Source: Diogma glabrata (Eukaryota > Arthropoda > Insecta > Diptera > Cylindrotomidae). Taken from it: DNA of 64,000 bases. The position numbers and the translations under genes are program-made. This document shows positions 33,301 to 46,879 of this stretch, one piece after another. The notes beneath the pieces were generated by a model. The model was given only the letters and a program-made list of their open reading frames with translations. It was not told where the DNA came from and searched no databases. The DNA is taken from positions 85,298,759 through 85,362,758 of the forward strand of contig OY856186.1 in assembly GCA_963693315.1 (NCBI GenBank), in the 5' to 3' direction. Numbering within the stretch: position 1 is the first letter of the stretch; every line of letters starts with the position of its first letter.

Positions 33301-34329
33301 TTAGCTTATGATACAATTTTTCATAAATGTCAATTTTCCCAAAATTTTTTTAAAAGGTTGCACTCTATCTCTGATGTTATTTTTAATTCCTTCGTCTTAT
33401 CATGAAATATTGGCATATGTTGTTGCACACTGCTCGGGTTTCTGGAGCCTAGCTATAACTCGAGACTTACTTCAGAAAAATTCCAAAGTTTGTAAATTTA
33501 AACATGACCGGCGGTAGCAATAAAAAATTTGTTGTGTGGGGTCACTAATTACATTTTGAAAATTTCGCAATCACTTATGTCAAATTAAATAGGTATGAGC
33601 TTACTCATATTGGACATATTTGCTTAAAATTACCAAAAAGGATCCTATGTTTAAATTAATTTAATAATATTTAACAGACTCACAACTAATAAAGCCTGTT
33701 GCGAAATGTTCCTCACAGCATTTTATGTTCATGTATTATGGTTTTTATTTTTGTTTTTTTAGATAATTTTAATAAATTTAACTTTCCATTTCATGTTCGC
33801 TACTATTTAACAATATGATTGCTACTCTCCTCATCTGTTACTGTGATATCAAATATCAATACATTACTTTATAGTTTTGCGTTTTGCTATAGCAAGCCCA
33901 GTACGCTCTTATATCATGAGCCCGACACTATAAAACTAAGAAAAAAATGGAAACTGTCTTGTAATTCCAATTTCGTATTGCAAATAATTCATACATGAGA
34001 AAAGGCTCCCGTAAAAACAAACACAAAAATACAGGGCACCTGCAGCATGATTATCTCTTTCGATTTGTATAAAAAACATATTTTTATTCTTCTATTGTCA
34101 GTAAGAAGTAACTGCCATTTTTATTTATTGAGGGGTCTGAAAGCTGAGCTAATTAATTAGCCAGTTTGAGTAGCACTGTGACCTAGGGATTTATTGTGTT
34201 TAACCCTGATGTTGTTATATACTGCAGATGACATCAATGTTACCGTAGAATTTGAAATGAGGTCGAATCCAAGCCCCTTGACATAGTAAATTAGCGTTTT
34301 GTGGTGAAGGAAGTGTTAGTTTCCCTTGA
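27400..34329. other. Long AT-rich stretch without a recognisable gene
   Basis: Frames up to 150 codons (30678-30989 minus, 30948-31400 plus, 31373-31678 minus) overlap on opposite strands and show no recognised domain; the region 30.6-31.7 kb is less AT-rich and may be an old element relic. A short tandem phrase GAGGGTAACCTTAT repeats at about 31600 and 31625. The rest looks like intergenic or intronic filler. Confidence 0.35.
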
Positions 34330-36780
34330 CCGAACTAAAGGTATCTGAGCCATGCAAGTTCAGAACAGTTACAGATATGTTTGTGTTTTATGGTGTATGT
34401 CTCCGAATTGCATAATTTGCATCTGTCGGAAGCAGCAACGCCGAATTTGAAGAAGGTGATTTACCGAAGATGGTGATCTATCGATCTAGATTTTCAGAGA
34501 TTGTTGTAAGATGGAAGATGGGGCCTTAGAATATTTTGAATGTAGTAAACCTTTTCGCGTACTCCATAGTTGTTTATTTCCGTTTAGTTAATTTCTGTTC
34601 CCGTTCCAAAATTTGGATAACGCATTAGAGCAAACACTTAGTTAGTCCAAAGCACGGTTCTGGACGAATGAGCTTTGCAGTGGCGCCCTTCCCGGCTAGC
34701 AAGTCTGCAACTACATTGCCGTGTATTCCTGTGTGACCAAGTACCCACCCTTGTGTAACGCGTTTAGTTTTTACAATGTTTTGTAGATGTTGGTATTATT
34801 TAGTAGCATTTTCAAACTAGCTTTGAACTAGAGCACGTCGACTTCAAAGACAGATTACCTTTCAGCACGCAGCATTGCACATTAGTTGATGGTAAAGGTT
34901 TCAGTTTGAAATACTGTTGCAAAGATACCCAGTGCTAACACCCGTTCAGTCCTGGGAACAAACACCCCCAAACCAGTGCCTTCGTTGGTTCAGGAACATC
35001 CGTTTACCAGATGTTTGCATTGAATGGTAGTGCTTGTAAGTAGCTTTCGTTCTCTTCCTCGGACTCTATTTTGACAATGAACCGACTATCTAGATCATTA
35101 ATAATTGGCATATAATCCCAAATATGGTAGGTCTTCACTTCGTTTTGTAGTTCCGAGAGGATTGCTAGATCAGCGGTCAGCTTACTGAGCACGAGAAGGT
35201 GCAAGGGAGGAAGTAGTAGAAGTATCTCCATTGCAGATGTTAGTGTGCTTCTAAAAGCACCTGTGGCACACAATTTTCGCAGAGGCATACAATTCTCTGT
35301 ATTTTTGTGATAACTGTCTGAACAAATATTTGGATTGTTTTTGGTCACCAGACCAAAGCTGGTTATGACACTCTGGTTATATTTTTATGTAACCAAAATA
35401 TCATTTTGGGGCTTCATCCCCAAGTTTTTTTCAAACAAGTTTCTGCAAGAGGAAAAGGCTTATTTGCTTTCTGCGAGATACATTCTAGGTGTAAAATTTG
35501 TTTCACCCAAATACTTTATCTCTTTAACTACCTGCATTCGTTTGCCGTTAAACTCAGGCGGATTGAAATTAAAACTACTTCTGTTAGTAAAGACTACGAA
35601 ACAAGTTTGTTGCGTATCATCAGACAGCCACATTTCGTTACACCAATCCATCACGAGATCCAGGGTTGCCTGTATTTTGTAGTGTAGTTATAATTTTCCA
35701 ACTTTGCAACATGTTGATGATCCACGCCAATATCTACCTATTTAGATTTTTCTTAGTGGCCCTTTTAGCTATAGCTTGCAAATCCATAAATGTGCATAAA
35801 TGTGCATAAGTGTCCATAAATGTGCATGGAACTGACTGACAGTGACTCCTTGTATTTTTAAGTGCTCTCAATTTCTTTCACGACTTTATGCAATGTCATT
35901 TCCGTAGATTTTCTGGTTTGGTATGCATGTTGGCATTAGTTTAGAAGAGTTTTCTTAAGGCATACGTGTCCAGCACCTTTTCCATCATTTTAAGAAGAAA
36001 ATATATAAGACTTATTGACCTGTATGATTTGGCTTCGTTCGATTTCTTTCCTGGCTTGGATATGAATATTGCTCTAGTTTCTCTCCATATCTGAGAAATT
36101 TACACATTGATAAAACTATCTATAAACAGACGCTCGAGGAATGGGAGAATGACAGATAAACTTGTTGACAGGAAGATCCGGAATATATCGACGCCTTCCG
36201 CGGATTTGAATGATTTGACTGCCTAAATTATTCTGTTGGCTGGATGGTCTGAAAACTTTCTAATCTCAGTAACCAAGGGATAGTTTATTTTTTTTCCAAG
36301 CTCACGCATAAAGACGCAGAGAAGTGGGTCTGTAATAGTGTTTCTAGAGTCTCACTGCAGCTGGTAGTGCAGGTACCAACCAGTCTGCAGATTGAACTAA
36401 GAGTGTTTGTGGGATAAGCGCAAGCTATTTTTGCAGTTGAGCTGCAAATTCCGCAAAGCTCTTTCCAACTATAAATTTTTGATCGTTTGAGTTTTTTGTT
36501 GTAGTTAGTTATGCCGATTTGCACTTCGTCTAGGTGTTTATTGTTTTACTTTGTTAAAGAGCTTGCAAACTTTATTAATCATCCTCTCAAAATTGGCATC
36601 CCAGCAAAGCACATCTCTGGTCCTTTTAGACTTGGCAGTTGGAAAATTACGGTGGTATTCTTCAGTGAAAGTATCCTGCGGTTTGTGTTCCATGTTGAAG
36701 CATATGTATCGGTGGTCCGATACGAGGGATTTCAAGAAGGATTTCAATCTCCACAGCTGTTAGATCTCTGCAAATAAATT
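34330..36780 (-). pseudogene. Decayed R1/I-like non-LTR retrotransposon (ORF2 relic)
   Basis: Minus-strand fragments occur in the right order but in changing frames. They are: endonuclease end (VSDHRYICFNMEHKPQDT, 36747-36538); linker (36524-36285); RT start (SKPGKKSNEAKSYRSISL, about 36055-36005, with FLLKMMEKVLDTYALRK-like text after it); QHAYQTRKSTEMTLHKVVKE (about 35940-35870); RT C-terminal region (EIKYLGETNF, 35654-35460); a conserved block TGAFRST…AMEILLLLPPLHLL (about 35262-35180); and RNase H (WVLGHTGIHGNVVADLLAGK, about 34745-34685). The segment that should carry the RT catalytic block seems deleted near 35700-35830, where a small ATGTGCATAA repeat sits. Many stops and frameshifts: inactive. 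Confidence 0.85.
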
Positions 36781-37052
36781 ATGTTAAGGGAAATATTTTT
36801 AAGCTTTTGTTGAAGAGAACCGCAGTTCTTAATATTTAAATTTATAGGCTATTATGTTTTTAATTCAAATACCATCACGTTAAATTTGCACAACTATTTT
36901 ATGTTAAAAATAAGAAAGTTTACCTTTGAAAAAATTTAACTAATCTTTTGTGTTTTAAAATCTAAACTTTATTTTTATTTTAAAAATATCATTTGTGTAT
37001 CGTCCGTGAGTTAATGTTCCTCTTAATTTAAAAAAGAATTGAATTTACCATG

Positions 37053-37200
37053 TGATGGACCTCAATATATACCTTTCTATTTTTTATGAGTCTGTTGCAT
37101 TTTTGAGTGATTTATTATTCATCGAATGTTTACCGACAGATTAAACCTATAATATAATTAAAATTATCCCAATATATGAGGAAATATATTGAGGTCCACA
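37053..37200. repeat. Short TIR element (MITE-like)
   Basis: TGGACCTCAATATAT begins the element and its reverse complement ATATATTGAGGTCCA ends it at about 37199, giving a roughly 147-bp unit with 15-bp terminal inverted repeats. No ORF and no clear target duplication. Confidence 0.65.
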
Positions 37201-37949
37201 GATGTTCGTTTTTTATAGACAAACGGCAACAATTTTGAAAAGAGTTAAAAAATATTCTTAATTTATAAAACATAGTGATTCTTTCTTAGATAAGTTTTTG
37301 TTTTTTGTAGATTGGTACAATAATCCCCTTCTTAATACTAAAATTACGTGTCACATAATTTTTTATTGAAAAATTATCAAAAGATTAATACAAATTATTG
37401 CATCGATTTTCATAAAATCATTCAAAACAATGTGGCTTTAATTAGAATACAGATTACAAAATATCGAGGTCAACCAGATTCAACAGTTCGGACCAATCAG
37501 GTAAATTAAAACATTAAGATTTTTATTAATAATTAAATTAAATTCATTTATAATGGAATTTCTGATATTCAATTATGATTTTTTTCTTACAAATAGTTAA
37601 CAGGGTAGGAAGATTAATATATGCAAAAACCGTTTTGGATATCTTCATATGTAAGTTGTTATTTTAATGAGGATGGCAATGTCGTAAATTATAATGTGAT
37701 ATAGGATTTACTGTTCAATTTTCAATTCTTTAAAATAAATAAAAAATTGCGTCCATCAACACTTTAAAGCGTATGTTGTCATGGAACCCAAGTCGTCTAG
37801 AGTTTTCTATATGTTATTGTGAAACATATTGTAATTTCTATTACACAGCACTTTATAAAACGAATGAATAAATTAATTCAATGCATGGAGGGATCAAGGT
37901 TGGGGATCTTTGTTGCTTTTTATTTCGTTTTAATTTTTATTCTACGAAT

Positions 37950-38280
37950 GTGTTAATCCCGGCTGCTGCCGTTACCCGTTCCTGCTATGATATACGAGAT
38001 AGCAGGAAAATAAAATATCACCAACACTAACATTGAGATTTCACTAGTCAATGTTATATTGGGATGCTAGCGGATGAACTCTATTCAGTCAACAAAAGCA
38101 TTCTCAACCTTAGTTATGGAATCTGCCTTGATCAAGACACGCTATTGCTTTCTCGAAGAAACGAGCCTTCATATATCACTTTATATGTACTTTAATTATT
38201 AAAAAAGACATTGTGTCACAGGAATGAGGAATATACCACTAACTGGATTATTGACCACTCGATTTTAGTTTTGTTAAAGC
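37950..38280 (+). repeat. Dispersed repeat, member A (also 55940-56230 and, inverted, 38790-39000)
   Basis: Shares CAGTCAAC…TTCTCAACCTTAGTTATGGAAT and CTGGATTATTGACCACTCGATTTTAG-like blocks with 55940-56230 in the same order. Non-coding. Confidence 0.6.
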
Positions 38281-38789
38281 AAATATTCGCTTTTTGTTTC
38301 TGTTTTTATTTTCGGTTCCTCCCTCCTTCCATGAAATTTTTTAGCTATCCATCCTTCAAAATAAAGATATAAAAACATAATTAAAAAAAACTAAGCGTCC
38401 TGTATACACCTCAGAACGCATGTTATATATAATGTTTTCACTTTTAAACTAGAATTACAAATCCATTAACACAATTTTGAAAATATTAAAATAAATATAA
38501 ACAACATTTTATAAATAAAATGTGGTGTGCAAATGGAATTACAATATGTGTCACAAATAGGTCCCACATAATGCCTAGGTTCCACAACAATATTCTTTTT
38601 GAGGTACTGATCGGCGCAAATTCTTTAAAAAAAAAAGGTAATTAAATAATGAAATATGCAAATATTTCAAGATAAGATGAAGGAAATGAAAATAACATAG
38701 GAGATAAATAGCGAACTTTTTAAAAATTATTGCAGGAATAAAGCTAGCGATAGCGTTGCCAATAATTTAGTTATTGGCACATACCTTGA

Positions 38790-39000
38790 TATTGTGACGC
38801 ACTATCTTCCTCAATGATTAAAGTCAAGATATAGAGGTTTATGAACACACATTTTTTGGTAGGCCTTCATATCAACAAATACTCTATAAATACGATTGAG
38901 GATGCTAACGTTGATTGAATCATATTCGCTTGTGATATCTCACTTCTATTGCGCATAGTGTGTGATATCTCAAGTTAAATAATATGTTAATAGCTATGAA
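38790..39000 (-). repeat. Dispersed repeat, member B (inverted, partial)
   Basis: The minus strand reads TTGAGATATCACACACTATG and CAATAGAAGTGAGATATCAC, matching TGAGATATCACATTTCACTC and CAATAGCAGTGAGA at 55990-56040, then CAATCAACGTTAGCATCCTC against CAGTCAACGATTGTACTCTC. Confidence 0.55.
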
Positions 39001-42000
39001 GAAAGTATGCAGGATTGTCACACCCATAGATTGATAACTAAAAACAAATTAAAAATCAACAAAAACGATAACTTCTCTTATTCTTTTGACAGCTCATAAA
39101 AAGATTTTTGTGCAACAGCAACTGTTTTATAGATTATTTTAAACACAATAGAAATAATTTTTACTAATGCAACTAATTTTTTTTCAATTAAGATATCCAC
39201 ATGCCGTTAAATTAAAGTAATAAATTCATCGCATCATGAGTATTGTTTGTTTATTTAAAAAATTTAAATATTAAAACAATTAATGGTTGTATTCTGTTTG
39301 GTGTAATTTATTACTCTAATTTAAACTTTAATTTGTAGCTCAAAACATTTTGGTCTTATAAATTTGCATCAGCAACTTAAATATTAATAAAAACCTCTGT
39401 ATTATTGTACTTTAATTGAAAAACAAAACAAATTCGGTCCCCATTCGAAAGGAAATTGACAAATTACTTCTTAAACTTAAAAATGTTTACCACCATACTG
39501 TGCTTACCAGGCATAAACTTGAGTTTATTTAACTATTAGCAATTAATTATTATTAATTGGAATAAACCAATTGATTGTTCAGATAAAGGATAATTTGTAG
39601 CTTTATTGGCTTAAGCAAAATTATGGTGTTCAATGTGATCTACACATTTATTATACTATACATAGATATATTAAAATGAGTTTAAATTACAAAATTAAAT
39701 AGCAATTTTATCTATTTTGCAACCATTTCTGTACTAAAAATAACCTTGTGAAATATTTGTACTGAACATGGAGCTAAATCAAGGCCTGTTTAAAATTAAA
39801 TTATCATCGAAATAATTACAATTGTTATTTATAATGAGTTATTCCAAATTGAATTCCTCCATTCACCAACATTTCTCAGCCAGATGTTTAACCAATATTT
39901 GAAACCTATTGCATAAACTGTTTTAATAATCCTTCAAATAAAAAATATATAAAATATTTTTCCAATGTCAAACATCAATTTCCGATACACCACCCAAACC
40001 CCTAAATAAAAGGTCAAACGAAAGTAAAAATTAATATAAAATTTTCTTCTTCGAAATTAATACTAACCGAATGCATTGTAAAAACAGACAACTTGAAATT
40101 TTAGCTTTAAATCAAACATAAATTTTATTAATGTTAATCAATTAAATCGAGTCAAGTTCATTGATCAAATCAATGCAAAGAAAAAAATCTTAAGCGATCT
40201 TAATAAAAACTTGAGTGGCGATCAACAAAAAATTATATAAAATTCATTTTAAATTGATATCATTGAAGATTATTGATATTTTTTTTCGCTTTAATCTAGG
40301 AAACGACATGGAGGAGTTAAAAAAAACATTAAAAAAATAATTGGTTCGTTATATCTTTCGTAAAAGGGCATTGGTGAATTTATTTTTCATATTAGGATAC
40401 ACTTACTTAATACAGCATCGAGATCATTTTCTTTATTATATATTAAGCATTCACTTTTGTTTTAAATAATAATGGTTGGTTGAATTGACAAAATCGTAAT
40501 CCAGGCTAGCAACAAAGATAGTGTATCAAAATTTTTGGTTTGTTGATTTCTTCTTGGGATGAGTAATACGCTGTTACATTTACGTACATATTACATTGTT
40601 CGATCGGCTTCATGTTAGTTTTAAATTTTAACTTAAAATACTTGCATCTATGGGAAAGAACTACGTCTAGAAGTAAAACAAGAAGGACTTTAATGATAAT
40701 GAGTGCGGTTTCGGTCACGTTTTTATAAAAAGCTTTTTATTTCATTTTTTGGTATTCCTGTGATATTGAATTACACTTTCAGGCTAATTCGAGGTATGAT
40801 GAAAAACGTGACATTGGTGACAACTATAGATTATAAAGACACTAATAACAGTTTACTGAAGTGATTTAAATGTTCCTGAATGAACTAGAATAACATAGAC
40901 CTTCAAAAACTGGGAACAAAAAAATAAAACAACAAATAAATTCCATATGAAGAAAAACGTGTTCTTGACCGAGTTGTGAAAACTTGACCATTTTTGATTT
41001 TCCTGAAACTTGGCATATAAGTAATATGGACAAAATAAAAAGATAAATTTATATTACAATTGTTTTAAAGTGCATAGTTTGAGCATAGGGGGCACCCCAA
41101 CATGTATGAAAAATGAAAATTCTGCCAATCTGATGTAACTTTGAAATTGAATTGCTCAAGAACGGCTATACCGATTTCATCAAACTCTTTTTTGTTTGAT
41201 AGATGATTAGTTAGTCGTTTGAAAAAAAAATTAATTTATTGTTTTTGTAATTAATTTTTAAATAAAAATATTAAAAAACTTTTCACAGATCAATTGGAAT
41301 TTAATTTATTTGATTTTTTAAACAGTTCTATTTTTACTCTAAATATTTCAAATTTACAAAGAGACGTTGAATCATGTTCTTGAGATATTTAATTTTAAAA
41401 ATTTTAGTCCGACTAAAAATTCTAATTTTTCATAACTTTTTTCAAACAACTTCCATTAACAAAAATTTTAACTTTAATCAAATTTTAATTTTTTGTTTTT
41501 TTAAATAGTTCTATCCTTACTTTAAAATTATAAAATAAGCTTTATTTTTTATTTTGTCCATACTACTTATAAACCAAGTTTCTGAAAAATTAAAAATTAG
41601 CAAACTATAAATTTCGAGATTTTCACCTGTGTAGATCACATTTTTCATCATCTGTAAATTTCGGTTTTTTGCAGTTAAACACTATAATGTAGCGGATGAG
41701 TGCAAATATGAATCAAAATAAAGATGTCGTAAATGCTATTATAAATCACTAATTGATTGTAGTAAACTCAAATATAGCTTTTAACAAACGCGAGATAAAT
41801 AAAAAATATGATTAAAAAAGTTTCAACATCAATCAACAGTCGGAGATAGTTAACAATAATATCAATCCTACCAGAGAAGAAATGAATGTACCAATTAGTC
41901 AAGAATTAGCTTAAAATCGTAAGTAATTTAAACAAATTGGATTAGAAACTTTTACAAATATCGACGGTATTCGATGAAAAGGTTAGAAAATTTAAAGGTA

Positions 42001-42059
42001 TAAAATCGACAGAAAACTACAGTGAGAGCTATACAGATGTGACACTTTAGAACGTAAAA

Positions 42060-43400
42060 ACGATGGTGACATTAAAAAGCAGTTATACAGTGAGTTTAAA
42101 GATCGCTTGCAGTGAAATGGAGAAAGCTTTAGGACTATTCCTCAGCAGTATTTTATGGAGAAGACAAAGATTGAAGCGTTTACTGATGGAAGCCGTGATC
42201 AGAAACAAGGAAAACTTTTGTCGCCAAAAGCAACATTCACTGAAACTATCGCTTGTGCCTTGATAAATTCAACAAAACAATCATAAAGCCATCTATTAAA
42301 ATACGCTAGGTAGAGTTAAATGATGATCACAAATTGCAAATCAAGACTACGCCAGACTTTGAGAATAACAGCATTCGTGGGTGATTATGTACCAAGTAGG
42401 ATTATATTTCGAATAAATTTGAAGAAATGAGAAAAAAAGCCATATTAGTCCCGCCAATGCAGCGGCGTTCAACAAAAAAAGGATAACACCAGTTATCGGC
42501 TGCCACAACCAACCTTCATCCAAGAGGTGGTGGCAGTCTTATTGTTGGAGATCATATTTATGTAACAAACTGTGGCGTCACATTAGTAACAAGAGATAAA
42601 ACATTTAAAGGTAAACACAACCAGCTGGGATATATCGAGCACAAACGACAAATAGGGAAAGTGCTAATGTTTAACAGAAATCAAAAATATTTATCATGTA
42701 TATCTTGACAATTTCCTTGTCAAATGCAACAACTTTCATTAGCAATTAAGGAAATTATAGGAGGTCCCGCTTAAAGTGTTCACTTTCCAAGGAAGAAGTT
42801 GAATACTTGAGACACAAGGTTACAGCAAAAAGGAATTCATACAGAACTATATAAGATTTAAGAAAAATCTACATGAACTCCAAAACTTTCTTGGATTGTG
42901 CACCTATTATAGAAGTTTTGTGTTAGCATTCGCCAAAGTTGCGCAAAATTTACTTGAGTTAACCAAAAAACACAGACTATTTGAGTGGAATAACCAGCAG
43001 GTCCAAGCATTGGTGGAACTATGAAAAAAATTATGTAGGGTAGCAATTTTGTCCCATCGTATACCTAATGTACTGTTTATTTTGGACACCAATGTAAGTA
43101 CAGAAAGGATAATAGCAGTCGCGGCATAGAAAAAGATGAAGAAGAGAGAGAGAGAGAAAAGATGAGAAGTTGTTACCGGATTTTTAAAATGCTATCCAAA
43201 TAGCATACCAAAAGTATTGAGTAACACGAAAAGAGTTGTTTGCTAATATGGAATGAGTTAAACATTTTCGTACCTCTGTGGCTAGAAATTTTACCTAAGA
43301 AGTGATCATGGTGCTTTAAGATGGTTACTACAGTTAAAAAACTAAAAGGAACAAGTAGTACGCTAAACTAATACTAGCTATAGCATCGAAATAGCGCTTC
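42060..43400 (+). pseudogene. Decayed Ty3/gypsy relic (gag end, RT end, RNase H)
   Basis: Plus-strand fragments include a Gag-like IEAFTDGSRDQKQGKLLSPK…TETIACAL (about 42170-42265), RT end LSKEEVEYLRHKVTAKR (about 42783-42835), HELQNFLGLCTYYRSFVLAF (about 42873-42935), AILSHRIPNVLFILDTN (about 43040-43092), and RNase H FYLRSDHGALRWLLQLKN (about 43285-43345). Each matches the Ty3/gypsy pattern, but stops and shifts separate them and most of protease and RT is missing. It belongs to a different gypsy lineage from the young element at 4626. Confidence 0.8.
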
Positions 43401-44241
43401 TAACAGAACATTTCAAGCAATCTTTAGAAGTCTTATAGAAGCTATGTGTCAAAAATAATACAATATTATTATATTTCTACACTTTTTTTAAAGTAATTAT
43501 AGTTATTGCTATGTAATTATATAGTGTTTATCTATACTGTGGTGTATTACCTATACTATGGTGTCACAACAACATGCGTACTAAGGTGCTGATGAACGCA
43601 GTTATTTTTTAAGAATGTTATATAAATTTAAAATAATAACAATACAAGCAATAATATATCACACCCATCCATTTGCTGTAAATTATTTTAATAGAGTGAC
43701 TAAATTATGAAACTCTGTATCGCCTCAAGTCTTCCTGACGAGTTTGGCTCTCAGAAATGTAAATAAAAATAGTATATCATTATTTATAATAGTTAGCCAA
43801 TTAATCTTTAAATTTTCTCCACAACTCTAGTTGATTGTAGTTGTCTTGATGTTTTGGTTATTTAAAGATTCTAAATAAAAAATAGTTTTTATTCCTGTGA
43901 TTTTTATTTACTGTGATTTGCGGCCTTAAAGTGTCACTTTTTATCTATTTATTTTGTTGTCAAAGTTACCTCCAAAAAAGTAAAAAGCATTTGTATCTGT
44001 TTACATTCTATGAAAAAAACAATTTTTTATCGAAGCAATCCTTAAATTCAAATTTCATTATCCAATTAAAATAGTTGTTATCATTTGTTGTCATGGTTAT
44101 ACAATAATTTGGAAAAAATAACAAATATTTTGTCAAAGATTACTTGTTCCACATATTTTCATTTTAAAATTTATGCAAATTTATAATTTTAAATTAGAAT
44201 AAACAAATTTTTTTCAATATTTTGCTTGTGGCGAATAAAAA
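43401..44241. other. AT-rich DNA without a recognisable gene
   Basis: No ORF or clear repeat. Confidence 0.4.
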
Positions 44242-44376
44242 ATAGTATATGATGCACGGACGCGTAAGCTATTTTGGACTTAATGTGGATACAAACCTCG
44301 GCTAGCGCCTCGATTTGCAAGATCCACATCCGTCCAAAATCTTTGGTTCTACATCCTAGCATCATAATGTACTATT
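44242..44376. repeat. Palindromic mini-element with GC-rich core
   Basis: Arms ATAGTATATGATGC… and …GCATCATAATGTACTAT, with inner blocks ATTTTGGAC and ATGTGGAT repeated inverted, flank the core CCTCGGCTAGCGCCTCG. Its design resembles 16731-16884: AT-rich arms around a CpG-containing centre. Confidence 0.65.
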
Positions 44377-45587
44377 ATATTGTTTAAAATATGTCTGCTA
44401 AAAAATCAAATAACCACTATCTGTACAATACTTTTCTGACAAACACGAAATGTCCGTCGCATATTCAATTTCGAATAAGCTCTTATAGTTGAAATAATAG
44501 TAGTGATAGTTTCCGTTTTAACATATGACTTTGGTCTGAAAGACCTAAGTATTACATTCATGAGCCAAAGGTGAAACTTTTACCCTCACTTTTTTTGGCA
44601 TTTCTCGACGCAAAAAAATGTATGTCTGTCTGTCGGCCGAAATCTAGCTGAAGAGATACCTAAAAATAGGTATCCTCAATGGACAGGTTGGAAAGGACGC
44701 TGTGTTCGATAACTTTACCGGAAGTGTGTCAAAAAAATCATTAAGTGTGTCAAAACAAGGAAATATTCATATTTTTGGCTTAAAAAACGTTCATTTTAAG
44801 TGATAATGAGTAGGATAGGAACAAAGAATGTGGAGAAATCCTGATGGTCGGGATTGGTATGTGAGATAAAAACTGGATCATTGCAGTATAAGTTTCTCAA
44901 AAAAAGTTGTCAAGTGTGTCAAAAAAAATTTTAATATATTTTTTACCGAAGTTTTTCGAAAAAATAAAATTAATTATGTGTATGATATGAATTTTAATAT
45001 TATTATAGAGAATTATGGCATTATAAGTTTGTCAAAAAAATAATGTCAAGTGTGTCAAAAGAATGATTTTCATTTATTTTTTTAGAAAAAAATAAGATTA
45101 GTTATTTGTATGAAATGAAATGAACATGATATTATTATTATTGAGAATTTGATTGCATGATAAGTTTGTCAAAAAAATATTGTCAAGTGTGTCAAAAAAA
45201 TGATTTCATTTATTTTTAGCCAAGTTTTTGAAAAATAAAATGTAGCTGTTTTTTTGACGTAAATGTAATTGAACATGAAATTGGACATGGAAATTTTTGA
45301 ATTTGTTATAGTTTTTGAAATATTTTTTGTAATAATTTTTGCAATATTTTAGAATTTCGGAAAAAGTTTTAATTTTTGATTTTGTTATAATTTTTGCAAT
45401 ATTTTTAGAATTTTGAAATAAAAATAGAATTTGTAAATTTGTGAATTTTATATATATTTTTAGAATTTTGAAAAAAGTTTCAATTTTTAATTTTGTAAGA
45501 ATTTTTGAAATATTTTTAGAATTTTGAAAAATTTTAAATTTTTGATTTTGTTATAATTTTTGGAATTTTGGACAAAGTTTCAATATA

Positions 45588-46879
45588 ACAGGTCATTCAA
45601 TAAGTCCGTAGGATAAGTAAGAAAAAAAAAACATTTTGACAAAACTCGATTTTTTTATTCAACATAGTTGCCTTCGAGGGCGATACAACGAGTATAGCGA
45701 TTTTCCAGCTTTTCTATACCACTTTTATAGTACGATTTCTCTTTCTCGTCAAAATAGGCCTCAGTTTCAGCGATTACTTCATCATTGGACTTAAATTTCT
45801 TTCCAGCAAGCATTCTCTTGAGATCTGAAAACAGGAAAAAGTCGCTGGGGGCTAAATCTGGAGAATATGGTGGGTGGGTAAGCAATTTAAAGCCCAATTC
45901 ATTCAATTTTGCTATCGTTTTCATCGATATGTGACACGGTGCATTATCTTGGTGAAACAACACTTTTTTCTTTTGCAATTGTGGCCGTTTCTTTGCGATT
46001 TCAGCCTTCAATCGATCCAAAAGTTCACAGTAATAGCCGCTGTTGATGGTGGTTCCTTTTTGGAGATAGTCCATGAATATTATTCCGTTCGTATCCCAAA
46101 ATACAGACGCCATCACCTTACCGGCCGACTGTTGCGTCTTTGCTCGCTTTGGATTCGGTTCGTCGACTGCTGTCCACTCAGCTGACTGTCTTTTGGATTC
46201 TGGTGTGTAATTATGAAGCCATGTCTCATCCATTGTCATATATCTACGATAGAATTCCATTTTATTGCGGTTTAACAGTGCCAAAGACTCCTCCGAAGCA
46301 TCGATTCGTTGTTGTTTTTGGTCGACTGTGAGCTCATGCGGCACTCAATTTGCACAGAGCTTTCGCATACCCAAATGTTCATGTAAAATGGTAAAAACAC
46401 TACCATCTGCTACCTTTACAATGTCAGCTATTTCGTGCACCTTCAATTTGCGATCGTTCATAACCAATTTGTGGAGTTTTTTTATGTTTTCTGGAATAAC
46501 AGCCTCATTTGGGCGTCCGCTGCGCTCTGCATCTTTTGTGCTGATACGACCACATTTAAATTCAGCCATCCACTTCTCTACCATTTGTCTCGATGGAGCA
46601 GAGTTTGGATAATGTTTATCAAGCCGTTGTTTGGTTTCCACTGTATTTTTTTTCATCAAAAAGCAATGCTTTATTAAAATTCGAAATTCACTTTTTTCCA
46701 TTTTTTTTCAAAAACAAAAGTTGCTTCACACAAAATGCTATAACTCACGAATAAATAGTCAGATTGCTGTCAAATTTATACACGCATCGTTTGAAGGTTA
46801 GTACTAAATAAAAATCATATGGAAAAAATTCTAGTAACGCCATCTATGTGTCATCCTACGGACTTATTGAATGACCTAG
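45588..46879 (-). mobile_element. mariner transposon, irritans subfamily, 1292 bp
   Basis: Terminal inverted repeats of about 27 bp share GGTCATTCAATAAGTCCG on both ends and are flanked by the TA target duplication (45586-45587 and 46880-46881). They bracket a transposase gene on the minus strand. Full length for a Himar1-like mariner. The two outermost bases differ (AC versus CT). Confidence 0.95.
45655..46701 (-). pseudogene. mariner transposase, full length with one nonsense codon (348 codons)
   Basis: ATG at 46701, stop just after EGNYVE at 45655, the length and ends expected of irritans-type mariners such as Himar1. The N-terminal helix-turn-helix DNA-binding half (MEKSEFRILIKHCF…MRKLCAN) is followed by TGA at 46347-46345, exactly where the family has the invariant Trp of the WVPHEL linker motif. 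The same frame then continues VPHELTVDQK. The catalytic D,D34D residues are present: MDETW, HQDNAPCH, and SPDLAPSDFFLF. No other stop or frameshift is seen. The codon change is TGG to TGA, one base. It cuts and pastes the element at TA sites when intact. Confidence 0.95.

Larger units (their letters stand above)
36781..42059. other. AT-rich DNA without a recognisable gene, with small repeats
   Basis: Holds the mini-element at 37053-37200 and two members of a dispersed repeat (37950-38280 and 38790-39000). The rest shows no coding potential; 39.0-41.7 kb is very AT-rich. Confidence 0.4.

Noticed and set aside
42500..42640. Frame reading GGSLIVGDHIYVTNCGVTLV in the gypsy relic, possibly env-like
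   Set aside because: Too short and between gag and RT pieces; no conserved env feature could be named.
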